The notes beneath the pieces are model-generated. The model made no database searches and had not been told where the DNA came from. It saw nothing but the letters and a program-made list of their open reading frames with translations. Positions 1-7,370 of a stretch of DNA of 23,698 nucleotides are shown piece by piece. How positions within the stretch are numbered: position 1 is the first letter of the stretch; every line of letters starts with the position of its first letter. Made by a program: the position numbers and the translations under genes. This stretch comes from a virus: positions 1-23,698 of IMG/VR virus record IMGVR_UViG_3300044641_005825, one strand, 5' to 3'.

Positions 1-543
1 AGCCGTCGCCATAGTGGCGTTGTAGTTCGACCGAGCCGCACCATACAGCACGCGGTCGGAGTTGTTGGCGTTCCAGGTGTTCCGTTCCGCCGCCGTGGCA
101 GTGGCATACGGGATGTCACCGTTCGCACCAACAGCGCCAAGCGCCGTGATGATCTGGTCGCGAAGGTCGCGGTCGGTCCAGTCCCGAAGGACTTCGCGAG
201 ACGCTTCCCGAAGGTCGATGGAAGAGAGCTGGTCCGACCAGTTCGAGTTTACCACCGCCTTCGCGCGAGCGTTGACGACGATATCGTCGAAGTAGGTCCC
301 CATTTCCTCTTCGTTGCCTTCGAGGACAGCATCACCCAGCACCGTGTCGCTGGTCAGTTGACCGACGAACGGAATGCGGATGGTCTGGCCCTTCAGGGTC
401 TGAAGCTGCTCCTTGATCTGGATGACCCGGTTTGCACCGGTCCCCATGTAGGGAGCAAAGCGGTTCCGTTGAAAATACTCAACGGTGAACAGGCTGTCCC
501 ACTGGGTAGAATTCAGTTCGACGGTTGCACGAGTTTCGGCCAT
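1..543 (-). CDS. Major capsid protein, N4-gp56/DUF4043-like (3' end cut by window edge)
   Basis: This gene starts at ATG 543 and runs off the left edge, so only the first 181 codons are present. The start has a ribosome site (AAGGAG, revcomp of 552-557) about 8 bases upstream. The N-terminus has the layout typical of N4-gp56/DUF4043 major capsid proteins: an early WDSLFTVEYFQRN stretch, PYMGTGANRVIQIKEQL, then G-x-T-IRIPFVGQL and LGDAVLEGNEEEM, and further on DLREASREVL and WTDRDLRDQI. The family builds the icosahedral shell. It is last in the order terminase, portal, scaffold, capsid, which supports the call. The full length cannot be judged here. Confidence 0.82.
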   Translation of the reverse strand, partial: MAETRATVELNSTQWDSLFTVEYFQRNRFAPYMGTGANRVIQIKEQLQTLKGQTIRIPFVGQLTSDTVLGDAVLEGNEEEMGTYFDDIVVNARAKAVVNSNWSDQLSSIDLREASREVLRDWTDRDLRDQIITALGAVGANGDIPYATATAAERNTWNANNSDRVLYGAARSNYNATMATA

Positions 544-596
544 AGCCGAGGCTCCTTCTCAGGGCTGCGACGCCATCACGGCGCTGCGGTTGACGG

Positions 597-1295
597 TTAC
601 CTCCGGAAGATTTCCTCCAGAGGTGGGTTGATTGGAGTGCCAGACTGACGCGCGCCGGCTGACCGTTGCGCACTGGCGTTCCGAGGCAGTTGCGGAGGAT
701 TGCCGCCCATCGCGCCGGAAGCAGGCTGTTGCTGCCTAAGTTCCGCGAGGAGTTCGGCTTTCAGCCGCTCCCGATACGCCGACGGATCGTCACCAATCTC
801 CGCGAGTGTGCGCTCCTTCTGATACACCTGATGAGCATACCGCCACGGATTGGGCTTGCCATGAGCCGTCTGAACAACGTCAGGACGGGTCCGAAGCCAT
901 GCGTCCAGGTCCTCGAATTGGTCATCTCCGATCTTTTCGCGAAGCATGTCCTCGCCGATTGCGATCCGAGCCGCCAATTCAGCTTGCGACGCCCACACCC
1001 GAGGATCGTCCGCAACATACGCATCGGCTGCCGACGGCGCATAGGCCGGGGCTGCTTCCGCGCGCTGCTGATATTCCTCAAGCTGGCGCTTAAGCTCCCG
1101 CGCTTCCTTCTCCCGGCGCTTGATCTCCTGACGATACCAGAAGGGCTCTTTAATCCCTTCGGGCGCAGGGGCGGCGGGTTCAGCCGGCGGGGCTGCTGCT
1201 TGGTCCTGAACTTCCGTAGTCGCTTCCGGCGAGGCTTGCGCCTCCACGGTCTCTTCAACCGGGCCGAGTTCTTGCTCTTCCATAGGGTCCATCAT
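597..1295 (-). CDS. Probable head scaffolding protein
   Basis: A 232-residue protein between portal and capsid, the usual place of a scaffold gene. Its composition fits that role: an acidic, Ala/Pro-rich, probably disordered N-terminus (about 1-45), a strongly charged heptad-like stretch from about 52 to 78 (YRQEIKRREKEARELKRQLE) that should form a coiled coil, and a short basic C-terminus ending PLEEIFRR. Scaffolds chaperone coat assembly with the portal and then leave the shell. No sequence family is recognised, so the call rests on position and composition. ATG 1295 and ATG 1281 are both possible starts; neither has a strong ribosome site. Confidence 0.65.
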   Translation of the reverse strand: MMDPMEEQELGPVEETVEAQASPEATTEVQDQAAAPPAEPAAPAPEGIKEPFWYRQEIKRREKEARELKRQLEEYQQRAEAAPAYAPSAADAYVADDPRVWASQAELAARIAIGEDMLREKIGDDQFEDLDAWLRTRPDVVQTAHGKPNPWRYAHQVYQKERTLAEIGDDPSAYRERLKAELLAELRQQQPASGAMGGNPPQLPRNASAQRSAGARQSGTPINPPLEEIFRR

Positions 1296-1342
1296 GGGCT
1301 AGGCCGTCTCTCGACGGGCTCCCCGGTGCGTCCGGGTCCGTC

Positions 1343-3103
1343 TCACGCCGGCATGGCTGTCATCGCGGGCTGTTGAGCCCGGACCATGGCGGCTTGAGCC
1401 TGTGAGAAGCTGCGCAGTGCGTCAGCCTCTGTCTTCGCGATGTCCGCCTCAGCCTTCCGGCCTTGAAGCGCCATCATCTGTTGCTGCGCCGGGTCGGGGC
1501 CTTGCTGGCCGCCGCCCTGCATCTGTTCGACCATATCCAGCAGGCGCTTCTTCTTCGCGACAGGCAACGCCGGGTTAGCCTCAATGGCAATCGCCAGCAC
1601 CTGCGGCGGAACGCGGCCCGCCATCATCAACACCTGCTGCATCGCCTCGTAGGCCGGACCTTCAAGGCTAATCGTGTCCGGTGCGTCCTCAATCACGATA
1701 TCAAGGTCAAGCTCCGGAACGTAGTTTTGCATCCCGACAACCTGGCCGAAGTCGTCCACCTCAGCCACGTTGAGCCCCACATATCGCGGCGTCATCGGAT
1801 CGTCCGTCACCCGCACCCAGCGTTCCGACGTCCAGAACTGCTGCATCATGGCCGCAACCAGCTTGAACGAGCGCCGGTCAATCTGCCGAAGCGCGTCCAT
1901 CAGGTCGCCAAGCTCAATGAGCCCGCCCGCCTGCTGCGCCTCAATGGCCCGGCCCGATTGCTCTTCCGTTCCTTTGCCCAAGAGCGCCGCGTTCGGCCCC
2001 TGCTGCATGATGAACGATTGCGTTGAGGCCAACAGTTGCGCGTTGATGGCCGCAATGTCAGCAGTGGGCACGATGTCAACGCCCCACGGAATGAAGCCCG
2101 TCGGGTCCGCAACCTCCCGCTTCACGTTGTCGCGGTCAACCTCAGCGTGCTCTTCCGTCTGCCGAACCTGACGCGTGTTGGCCAGATGCAACAGCTTCGA
2201 GCGGCGCTTGTTGTATTCGTCCTGAGGGTCGATCAGGTCGCGCACAACGCCATAGCGGTTGTTTTCACGGTCGATGTAGGCCGTGTTGATAATCAGCGGG
2301 CAAAGGCTCTCGCCATGCCGCGTCCGATACGGTGACGGCCCGCCGCCAAACTTCACCGATCCGGAAAACTCGCACCAGTGCCATTCACCGCGCTTGCGAT
2401 ACCAGATGGTGACCACACGCACCCGGTTGCGCTTCGTGTCGTACCAGCCCCAGTCCGAAGGCCTGTCGTCATAGCGGCCCGACTGCGAAACCGTGTTCGA
2501 GCGCTCAGTCTCGTAGGCTTCCTTCCCCGCGTCGCCATAGTCGCCGACGATATCGTCGAGGTCCATCCACCGGCTCAGGCCAATGTACTTGGCGTCCGAC
2601 GCGTCCAGCTTCTTGCTGTGCGGGTCGATGAACAGGCGTTCCCATGGGATCGGCTCAGCCACGAAGGCGATCTCGCCATCAGCGCCCTGTTCCGCCGACC
2701 ACTCAACACCGCCAACGCCCTCTATGAGGATGTTCTCAAACGCCTTACCCCGCGCCTCGTCGTAGCGGCTGGCCTCCACCGCATAGCGCATGCCATCGGT
2801 GAACGCGTCCGCTGCTTCCTGATCCTGCGGGTTGCGAGGCCACGCCTTCGGGTCGCGGCGCTGCTTCTTGGCGAGGCCCTTGAGGTAGTCGATGCGAGCC
2901 CGGACGAAGTTGAACGTGACAGCCGGCTGCTTGCGATCCTGGAGGACCTTCAGCTCAGCGTCGGTCAGTTGCTTGTTGTCGTAATAGTCCCGGTCGCGCT
3001 GCGCCTTTTGGTCGGACGAATAGCTGGCGTCCTCTGCCTCTTCGAACCAGCGCTTGAGGTCCCTGATCTCAGTATCGTAGGAGGCGTTCACACCGTTTTC
3101 CAA
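1343..3103 (-). CDS. Portal protein (P22-like)
   Basis: A protein of roughly 580-595 residues lying directly after the large terminase gene. It has features of podovirus/P22-type portals: an N-terminal helix with DLKRWFEEAEDASYSSDQ and DRDYYDNKQLT, then RKQPAVTFNFVRARIDYLKG, AFENILIEGVGGVEW, and a mixed middle with DPHSKKLDASDAKYIG. The C-terminal tail is Gln-rich and helical (QQGPDPAQQQMMALQGRK). The portal forms the ring at one head vertex and docks the terminase. Three in-frame starts compete. TTG 3103 has the best ribosome site (GGGAGG, 6-base gap) and is used here. GTG 3130 would lengthen the protein. GTG 3091 gives a 4-base GTGA overlap with the terminase stop. Confidence 0.85.
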   Translation of the reverse strand: MENGVNASYDTEIRDLKRWFEEAEDASYSSDQKAQRDRDYYDNKQLTDAELKVLQDRKQPAVTFNFVRARIDYLKGLAKKQRRDPKAWPRNPQDQEAADAFTDGMRYAVEASRYDEARGKAFENILIEGVGGVEWSAEQGADGEIAFVAEPIPWERLFIDPHSKKLDASDAKYIGLSRWMDLDDIVGDYGDAGKEAYETERSNTVSQSGRYDDRPSDWGWYDTKRNRVRVVTIWYRKRGEWHWCEFSGSVKFGGGPSPYRTRHGESLCPLIINTAYIDRENNRYGVVRDLIDPQDEYNKRRSKLLHLANTRQVRQTEEHAEVDRDNVKREVADPTGFIPWGVDIVPTADIAAINAQLLASTQSFIMQQGPNAALLGKGTEEQSGRAIEAQQAGGLIELGDLMDALRQIDRRSFKLVAAMMQQFWTSERWVRVTDDPMTPRYVGLNVAEVDDFGQVVGMQNYVPELDLDIVIEDAPDTISLEGPAYEAMQQVLMMAGRVPPQVLAIAIEANPALPVAKKKRLLDMVEQMQGGGQQGPDPAQQQMMALQGRKAEADIAKTEADALRSFSQAQAAMVRAQQPAMTAMPA

Positions 3104-4356
3104 TCGACGCCTCCCGTGTTCTGCGTCCACTTCCGATACCCGTCGCGCGGCTTGGGCTGGGCAATGACCTTGGCCTCAGGCTTCGGAGCCCGACGAACGC
3201 CCTCGCACGCATACCGTAGCGCGTCGATGGCGTTGTTGTATTTGTCCTCGAGCACCGGCAGCACCTCAAGCGTGTGAGGGTCCGTCTTGTAGCTGTAGCG
3301 CTCAAGCTCCCGCATCAAGAGCCCGTCGCAGCGCGGATGCACCACGATGTCGAAGCTCTTCAGGAACCGAACGCCCTCTTCAATTGACCCCGCGCCCTTG
3401 ATGGCCTCGCGCACCCGGAAGCCGGCCCGTTTCATGTAACTGATCGTTTCAGGTCTCGCGCTGTCAGCCACGATGGGCCAAAGCCGGGCTTGAGGCACTG
3501 TGTCGAACAGAGCCGGCGTGTGGTCGATCTCAACCCCAACGCCTTGAACGCAATGCGTCACCCGAAGCTCGCGCCCGTGAATGTAGCAGCGCACAAGCAC
3601 CGTCGGATCGTTCGCAAAGCCCCAATCCGCGCCCTGCCGATAGATGACGCCAGGCGGATCGCTAAACTCCGCAACCCGATAGTGCTTGAAGACCCGAGCC
3701 TCGCCCGCCGTCTGGTAAGCACCGTCCCAAACGTGCGCCGCCTGCGCTGCGTCACGCTCCCTGTCGCGCTCCATGTCAGCCTTGAGCGCCTCAGGAAACC
3801 AAGGGTTGTCCCTGTGGTTTGCTTCCACCACGATGCAATCAGCCGGCGGATGCTCCCCACGCAGCAAGGCGTCAACCGGATCGTCAGGCCGCGACGGGTT
3901 CCATGCAAACCAAATCTCCGAGCCCGGCTTGCGTATCGTCGGTGTCAGCAGCGCCAGCGAACGAGCCGACAGCGACTGCGCCTCTTCGACGAACGCCACG
4001 TCGAAGCCCTCAAAGGACTTGATGCTGTCCGCCGTGTGGTTCTGCATCCCGACGAACACGCACAGCGAGCCGTTGCGACCGCGAACCTCCGTCTGGGTTA
4101 TCTCAAAGTGCGCGCTCAGACCCAGCGCGACAATCTTGTCTTCGATAAGCCGCTTGACCGATTGCGCGAGGGACTTTTGAACCTCACGGATGCACACGGC
4201 ACGGGTCGGCGCGAGATACATGCGCTCGACCAGATATTCGGCGAAAAAGTGACTTTTCCCACTTCCCCGTCCGCCGAAGGCCCCTTTGTAGCGAGCCGGC
4301 ATCAGTAGAGGCTTGGCCCAGCGCGGGGTCTCAATCCGCAGGGTCAACGATGACAC
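3088..4356 (-). CDS. terL: Terminase large subunit (PBSX/Terminase_3 type)
   Basis: The 422-residue DNA-packaging motor. The N-terminal ATPase has Walker A GGRGSGKS (28-35), Walker B DVAFVEEA (119-126) with the catalytic Glu, and a coupling-type AWNPS motif at 151-155. The C-terminal nuclease has the three acidic sites expected of the RNase H fold: GADWGF (D244), ADSARPE (D298) and NNAIDALRYA (D378). It cuts concatemers and pumps DNA through the portal encoded just downstream. The start is GTG 4356, with AGGA six bases upstream, and it overlaps the small-subunit gene by 26 bases, which suggests coupled translation. All key residues look intact. Confidence 0.93.
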   Translation of the reverse strand: MSSLTLRIETPRWAKPLLMPARYKGAFGGRGSGKSHFFAEYLVERMYLAPTRAVCIREVQKSLAQSVKRLIEDKIVALGLSAHFEITQTEVRGRNGSLCVFVGMQNHTADSIKSFEGFDVAFVEEAQSLSARSLALLTPTIRKPGSEIWFAWNPSRPDDPVDALLRGEHPPADCIVVEANHRDNPWFPEALKADMERDRERDAAQAAHVWDGAYQTAGEARVFKHYRVAEFSDPPGVIYRQGADWGFANDPTVLVRCYIHGRELRVTHCVQGVGVEIDHTPALFDTVPQARLWPIVADSARPETISYMKRAGFRVREAIKGAGSIEEGVRFLKSFDIVVHPRCDGLLMRELERYSYKTDPHTLEVLPVLEDKYNNAIDALRYACEGVRRAPKPEAKVIAQPKPRDGYRKWTQNTGGVDWKTV

Positions 4357-4735
4357 GTTCGATCCTGGTGACCGTCTGGACCGGCGATCCGTCAGGCCCG
4401 CTCACCTCGTTGCGAACCTTGTCGCCGAAGCGCTTGGGCATTAGCTTTGTCAGCTCCCATCGGCGCTGGTCCATTTGCAGCTTGGCGCGGCCAATGTCCT
4501 CCGCCTCATCGACGATGGCTTCGATCTCGTTCAGGCGAGCGGCCAAAAGGCGCTCCCTCGCGCGTGCGTATTGGGCACCGAGATCCTCGTCGCCGTCCTT
4601 CCACTTCGCGAGCGTCGAGCGCGGAACACCGTTTTTGGCGCAAGCTTGGCGAAAGGACATGCCGCTTTCCATGTCCGTGCTCACACGGTTCATGATGACG
4701 GCTTTCTCTTCCTCCGTGTAGCTTTCGCGTGACAC
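4331..4735 (-). CDS. terS: Terminase small subunit
   Basis: A 134-residue protein immediately upstream of the large terminase. The N-terminal half reads as a helix-turn-helix (MSFRQACAKNGVPRSTLAKW, about 26-45), followed by a long charged helix (ARERLLAARLNEIEAIVDE) and a QMDQRRWELTKLMPKRFGDK stretch. This arrangement is typical of Sf6/P22-like small subunits: DNA recognition, then oligomerisation, then a tail that contacts TerL. The GTG 4735 start has AGGAG seven bases upstream. The protein would select the packaging site, which cannot be located from sequence alone. Confidence 0.85.
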   Translation of the reverse strand: MSRESYTEEEKAVIMNRVSTDMESGMSFRQACAKNGVPRSTLAKWKDGDEDLGAQYARARERLLAARLNEIEAIVDEAEDIGRAKLQMDQRRWELTKLMPKRFGDKVRNEVSGPDGSPVQTVTRIERVIVDPAD

Positions 4736-4748
4736 GTGCTCGCTCCTG

Positions 4749-4952
4749 TTAGGCCGGAAGCCCGTTCACCATGTCGGAACGGATGCAAACCGCCGTCAGG
4801 TTGCCCCGGCTTTTCGCGCCGATGTAGACGGGCTCGAGGCGCAGCTCAACGGTTTTGCCGCGAGCAGCCCAGTAGCTCCGGATCGTTTCGGCAAGGCGCT
4901 CAGCACCCCGTTGCGTGTCCGCCGTGTTGTCGTGCTTGAAACCGTCGCTCAC
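4749..4952 (-). CDS. Small unknown protein upstream of terminase
   Basis: A 67-residue protein of unknown function and the first gene of the minus-strand packaging operon. It starts at GTG 4952 with a good ribosome site (AGGAG, 6-base gap) and ends 13 bases before the terminase small-subunit start. The C-terminal half reads like a compact beta fold (KTVELRLEPVYIGAKSRG then TAVCIRSDMVNGLPA). I do not recognise the family. The strong start signal and tight spacing support a real gene. Confidence 0.7.
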   Translation of the reverse strand: MSDGFKHDNTADTQRGAERLAETIRSYWAARGKTVELRLEPVYIGAKSRGNLTAVCIRSDMVNGLPA

Positions 4953-5087
4953 TTGCTTCTCCTGTTATGTTGTTCGGGCCGGCGCACGGGTTGGGAGGTC
5001 TCACCCCGCCGATTTAGGACGCTAAGCGCGCGAGCCCGAACGTGTCCGATGGTAAGTGATTTGCTGACGGGGCGCAATGGGGACGGC

Positions 5088-5130
5088 AAATAGGCCGCCG
5101 CCTATTTCAAATATGCCGCCGCCTATTTCA
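5088..5130. repeat. 16-bp direct repeats with palindrome, operator-like
   Basis: GCCGCCGCCTATTTCA occurs exactly at 5094-5109 and again at 5115-5130, a start-to-start spacing of 21 bp, which is two DNA turns. The first copy also forms a palindrome with its left flank: AAATAGG (5088-5094) and CCTATTT (5101-5107) around a CCGCCG centre. Repeats on one face of the helix between divergent genes suggest a binding site for a dimeric regulator. The protein is not identified; the HTH gene at 5484 is one candidate. Confidence 0.5.
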
Positions 5131-5203
5131 TCCTACCGATTTCCAAACGGGTAGGACGTTCGCCGCCTGTAACAATTCGTGATCGCCACCCCGCATTTTC
5201 CGC

Positions 5204-5231
5204 TTGCGCACACGCAAATGTTGCGTATTAT
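5204..5231 (+). promoter_or_regulatory. Sigma70-like promoter for the 5257-5669 gene pair
   Basis: TTGCGC (5204-5209) and TATTAT (5226-5231) are 16 bases apart. Transcription would begin near 5238, about 19 bases before the ATG at 5257. The spacer holds two overlapping inverted repeats of the same half-site: TTGCG/CGCAA at 5204-5217 and CGCAA/TTGCG at 5213-5225. A repressor bound there would cover the promoter, so an operator is likely. Confidence 0.5.
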
Positions 5232-5256
5232 GGGGACATCAAGAGGAGAGACAGAC

Positions 5257-5487
5257 ATGACCGCCACCAACCTGATCACCGTTCGCATCGCCGGCAGCCT
5301 GACGGACGGCGTTGGCACCTACGCCGAAGCCGTCGGCCAGCATCGCGTCCCTGCCATCGGGAGCCGCATGAACCAAGCGCGCATCGCCCGTGACACGCTC
5401 ATCGCTGCGCTGCGCACCGCCGGCTATCGTGGTTTTCAGGTCACCGCCTACACGTCGAACGGTTACAAGAAAGAGGCCCGTTCGTGA
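5257..5487 (+). CDS. Small unknown protein
   Basis: A 76-residue protein with no family I recognise. ATG 5257 is chosen over in-frame starts further upstream because it follows AGAGGAGAG at good spacing and lies just downstream of a promoter. The middle (SRMNQARIARDTLIAALRTAGYRG) looks helical and is followed by a short beta-like end, FQVTAYTSNGYKKEARS. It overlaps the next gene by GTGA, so the two are co-translated. Placed upstream of a Cro-like gene, it may belong to a small regulatory unit, but that is inference from position. Confidence 0.6.
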   Translation: MTATNLITVRIAGSLTDGVGTYAEAVGQHRVPAIGSRMNQARIARDTLIAALRTAGYRGFQVTAYTSNGYKKEARS

Positions 5488-5669
5488 GCCCGACCGAATA
5501 CCGCGACGCCATCGCCCGCCTTGGCCTCACTCAGGTCGAGGCGGGCAGGGTGCTGGGCGTTTCCGCTCGCACGGCCCAAAACTACGCGACACGCGGGCCG
5601 ACAGGTCCGGCGGCGCTGGCAATCAGGTTGCTGATGGCAATCACGCTCCCATCCGAACTCCCCGACTGA
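5484..5669 (+). CDS. Cro/CI-like helix-turn-helix protein
   Basis: A 61-residue protein that is almost entirely one HTH domain. LTQVEAGRVLGVSARTAQNY (14-33) has the pattern of an XRE/Cro-type fold: first helix, A-x3-LGVS turn, then recognition helix. It starts at GTG 5484, overlapping the previous stop. Its last 29 bases overlap the end of the convergent gene at 5641. Proteins of this size usually bind DNA as dimers and act as Cro-like repressors. The repeats at 5088-5130 and the inverted repeats in the promoter at 5204 are candidate sites for it. Confidence 0.65.
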   Translation: MSPTEYRDAIARLGLTQVEAGRVLGVSARTAQNYATRGPTGPAALAIRLLMAITLPSELPD

Positions 5670-6138
5670 GCACCGCAGACAGCGCCTGAACCGCAGGCCG
5701 GTAGGCTTTCCCGAATGCCTTTGACGGCATGAGGCGAAGGCCTGCCAGCTTGTGGAGCGCGTCCGCTTCAAGGTCGCTTTCGCATATCTCAGCCCAGCGT
5801 GAGAGCCGCTTGCCCGCGTCGATTTGGGCATCAAGCGCCGAGGCCACGTCGCCGCCGGGGCGGAAGTCCAGTTGGCCCCTCTGCATCCAGCGCGAGATGA
5901 AGGCTTCGTGGTAGCGATCCGCCGCCGCCTCCTGCTGCGTGTCCAGTTGGCCCCGACGCACCAGAAACACGATAGCGTCTCTGTTGCCATTAGAAGGCCG
6001 CTCGCTGGCGTTTTCGATTTTGGCCTGTTCGGTAGCCCGCCAGCGAAAAAGCCGCTCCTGAGCCTCCGCTGCGGCATCGCGGGCCATTCTAGCGGGCATG
6101 ATGAATGCCGGCCAGTCGTGGCGGGTGTTTTCGGTCAT
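5641..6138 (-). CDS. Unknown protein, last gene of the replication operon
   Basis: A 165-residue protein of unknown function. It starts at ATG 6138 with a strong GGAGG site and overlaps the preceding gene by ATGA. The sequence is Ala/Arg-rich and mainly helical, with a run VFLVRRGQLDTQQEAAADRYHEA. That run faintly recalls the DUF6456 pattern of alphaproteobacterial regulators (hydrophobic-L-x-Q-x2-A-x3-R), but the match is weak. The distal position in an early operon, next to the late-gene control region, is where some phages keep a late activator. I do not claim that role. Confidence 0.6.
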   Translation of the reverse strand: MTENTRHDWPAFIMPARMARDAAAEAQERLFRWRATEQAKIENASERPSNGNRDAIVFLVRRGQLDTQQEAAADRYHEAFISRWMQRGQLDFRPGGDVASALDAQIDAGKRLSRWAEICESDLEADALHKLAGLRLMPSKAFGKAYRPAVQALSAVLSRGVRMGA

Positions 6139-6473
6139 TGGGAGCCCTCCCGCGCCAACCTGGCCTGTTCGTATCGAAGGGCGGCGAGGATGTCGGATCG
6201 CTCCGACCGCATCCGATCCGCCGCCGCCTGCAATTCCGACAGCGCGGGCCAGAACGTTCCCGAATAGGAGCGGATCGCAGCGAGCGCCACGTCCGCCGGA
6301 TAGGCTCGCATCCCGGCGACGTAGACCGCGTGTTGAAGGTCCGCGCCGTCATCGCTGATTGGCCGCGACGCCACGCGGTAACCCAACTCCACCAGAGCGG
6401 CTGACAGCATTTCGTCAGGCGCTGGCGTCACCACCTCGCACCACCACTCAGCGGCGGATCGCAGCGAGGTCAA
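6135..6473 (-). CDS. Possible replication accessory protein (helicase-loader-like shape)
   Basis: About 112 residues, following a DUF1376 replication protein. The recognisable part is YPADVALAAIRSYSGTFWPA followed by SELQAAADRMRSERSD and a charged helix. Small phage proteins with a Y-P-x-D ... FWP-x-SEL pattern often follow DUF1376-type genes and some load helicase, but I cannot show loader activity. The start is uncertain: TTG 6473 gives a 26-base overlap with the upstream gene and is used here. ATG 6551 and ATG 6581 would overlap by more than 100 bases, and GTG 6434 is also open. The stop overlaps the next gene by ATGA. Confidence 0.55.
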   Translation of the reverse strand: MTSLRSAAEWWCEVVTPAPDEMLSAALVELGYRVASRPISDDGADLQHAVYVAGMRAYPADVALAAIRSYSGTFWPALSELQAAADRMRSERSDILAALRYEQARLAREGSQ

Positions 6474-7287
6474 CGACGGTTCCGTTCCATCTGTCGTCAG
6501 GATCGTCAAAAGAGGCTGGCCGGGTCGGCGGATCGCCCTCGGGACGGCCATAACGCCGAAGCGCCGCTGCAAGGTGAGCATCGCCTGGTTGTCGACTTCC
6601 GCCGGACGGCGCTCGCTGAGCCACTGGACGGCGGCGCTTGAGCGTGTTGCGGCACCAGCTTCGCCACGTCGCGAGCCAATCGAGCTTACGACCGTCCGCG
6701 CCGGGCTTGGCTCGCCAGTAGTCGAGGAACTGAGCCGCTTCAAAGCGGGCCTCCTGTTCGCTGAGACCGAGCGCGACCGCCACGCTCAGGTCAGGTTGGA
6801 AATCATCCGGGATGCGAGAGCCGCGAGGCTCCCGTTTTTTCGGTTCCCCACTGGGGGGGACCAGACCACCCGAAGGGGGGGCTGGGGGGGTATCTAATTC
6901 TGACTCTAGTATTAGCATTGCGTCCGTATTGCGTTCGCATCGAACGCCGTCTGATTTTGCGTCGTTTTTCGACCACCTGTGAGACGCGCTGCTGCTTGCA
7001 GACTCGCGTTTCGCCTTCGCGGTTTCGATTGCCAGAGCGCAAAATTCGCAAGACAGAAAGCCGCGCGAGAGCGTCAGCTTGCCCAGCTCAACGAGGGTGA
7101 AAACGAGCTTCTCGCAAGCCGTGGTCGGGCAGTTGAGGCGCTTCGCCAGCCGGCCAGGATCGAACGCGACAGGCCCGCCATTTGTCAGGATCAGGGCGCG
7201 CACCTTCATGAGTGCGCCAGTCTCAGCCGGGGACAATTCGCCCGTGTCGTTCAGCCAATCGGCAAACTGCCATTTCACCCAATGCAT
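6448..7287 (-). CDS. DUF1376-family replication protein
   Basis: A 279-residue protein. The N-terminal 100 residues match the DUF1376 (YdaU-like) pattern: MHWVKWQFADWLNDTGELSP, then GALMKVRALILTNGG, DPGRLAKRLNC and a winged-helix-like stretch to LSCEFC. A low-complexity linker with two PPSG repeats follows. The C-terminal part (FDPDLSVAVALGLSE-like, then AQFLDYWRAKPGADGRKLDW and WRSWCRNTLKR) resembles the tail found in phage primosomal and replication-initiation proteins. It is probably the phage initiator or helicase-recruiting protein. ATG 7287 has AAGGGGG at good spacing, but that site is in a hairpin (see 7296-7313). The linker DNA holds three runs of seven C in the coding strand. Confidence 0.75.
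   Translation of the reverse strand: MHWVKWQFADWLNDTGELSPAETGALMKVRALILTNGGPVAFDPGRLAKRLNCPTTACEKLVFTLVELGKLTLSRGFLSCEFCALAIETAKAKRESASSSASHRWSKNDAKSDGVRCERNTDAMLILESELDTPPAPPSGGLVPPSGEPKKREPRGSRIPDDFQPDLSVAVALGLSEQEARFEAAQFLDYWRAKPGADGRKLDWLATWRSWCRNTLKRRRPVAQRAPSGGSRQPGDAHLAAALRRYGRPEGDPPTRPASFDDPDDRWNGTVVDLAAIRR
6853..6890 (+). repeat. Three seven-base G runs (possible G-quadruplex)
   Basis: Runs of seven G lie at 6853-6859, 6875-6881 and 6884-6890 on the plus strand, inside the linker of the DUF1376 gene, which is coded on the other strand. Together they hold enough G3 tracts for an intramolecular quadruplex on the template strand. They are also likely sites for polymerase slippage. Confidence 0.5.
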
Positions 7288-7340
7288 GGGCGCGCCCCCT
7301 TGAACGTAAGGGGACTAAGGGATACAAGAAGAAACGCCAT
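7275..7340 (-). CDS. 21-codon leader ORF overlapping the replication gene start
   Basis: A short ORF from ATG 7340 to TGA 7275, encoding 21 residues (MAFLLVSLSPLTFKGARP then CIG). Its ribosome site, GGAGG at 7347-7351 with a 6-base gap, is one of the best in the operon. The ORF is in a different frame from the DUF1376 gene and ends about 10 bases inside it. Ribosomes on this ORF would therefore pass through the hairpin that covers the next start. Function as a leader peptide is inferred; the peptide itself has no recognised motif. Confidence 0.4.
   Translation of the reverse strand: MAFLLVSLSPLTFKGARPCIG
7296..7313 (-). promoter_or_regulatory. Hairpin covering the replication gene's ribosome site
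   Basis: On the minus strand CCCCTT (7313-7308), loop ACGTTC, AAGGGG (7301-7296) form a perfect 6-bp stem. The right arm is the Shine-Dalgarno sequence of the gene starting at 7287. Folding would block initiation unless ribosomes translating the leader ORF open it. Confidence 0.45.
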
Positions 7341-7370
7341 TTGTGACCTCCGTGATAGGTCCGTGGTTAA

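Larger units (their letters stand above)
4953..5256. other. Divergent intergenic control region
   Basis: About 300 bases separate the minus-strand packaging operon from the first plus-strand gene. I see no gene here. It holds two copies of a 16-bp direct repeat, a 20-bp palindrome and a plus-strand promoter, each listed separately. A weak minus-strand promoter for the packaging operon could lie near 5043-5078 (TTGCGC, 17-base gap, TACCAT), but late phage promoters often need an activator and may not match sigma70, so I hold this loosely. Confidence 0.5.

Noticed and set aside
666-1376. Long plus-strand frame opposite the scaffold gene
   Set aside because: Composition is Arg/Leu-rich and typical of the antisense of a GC-rich gene, with no family match.
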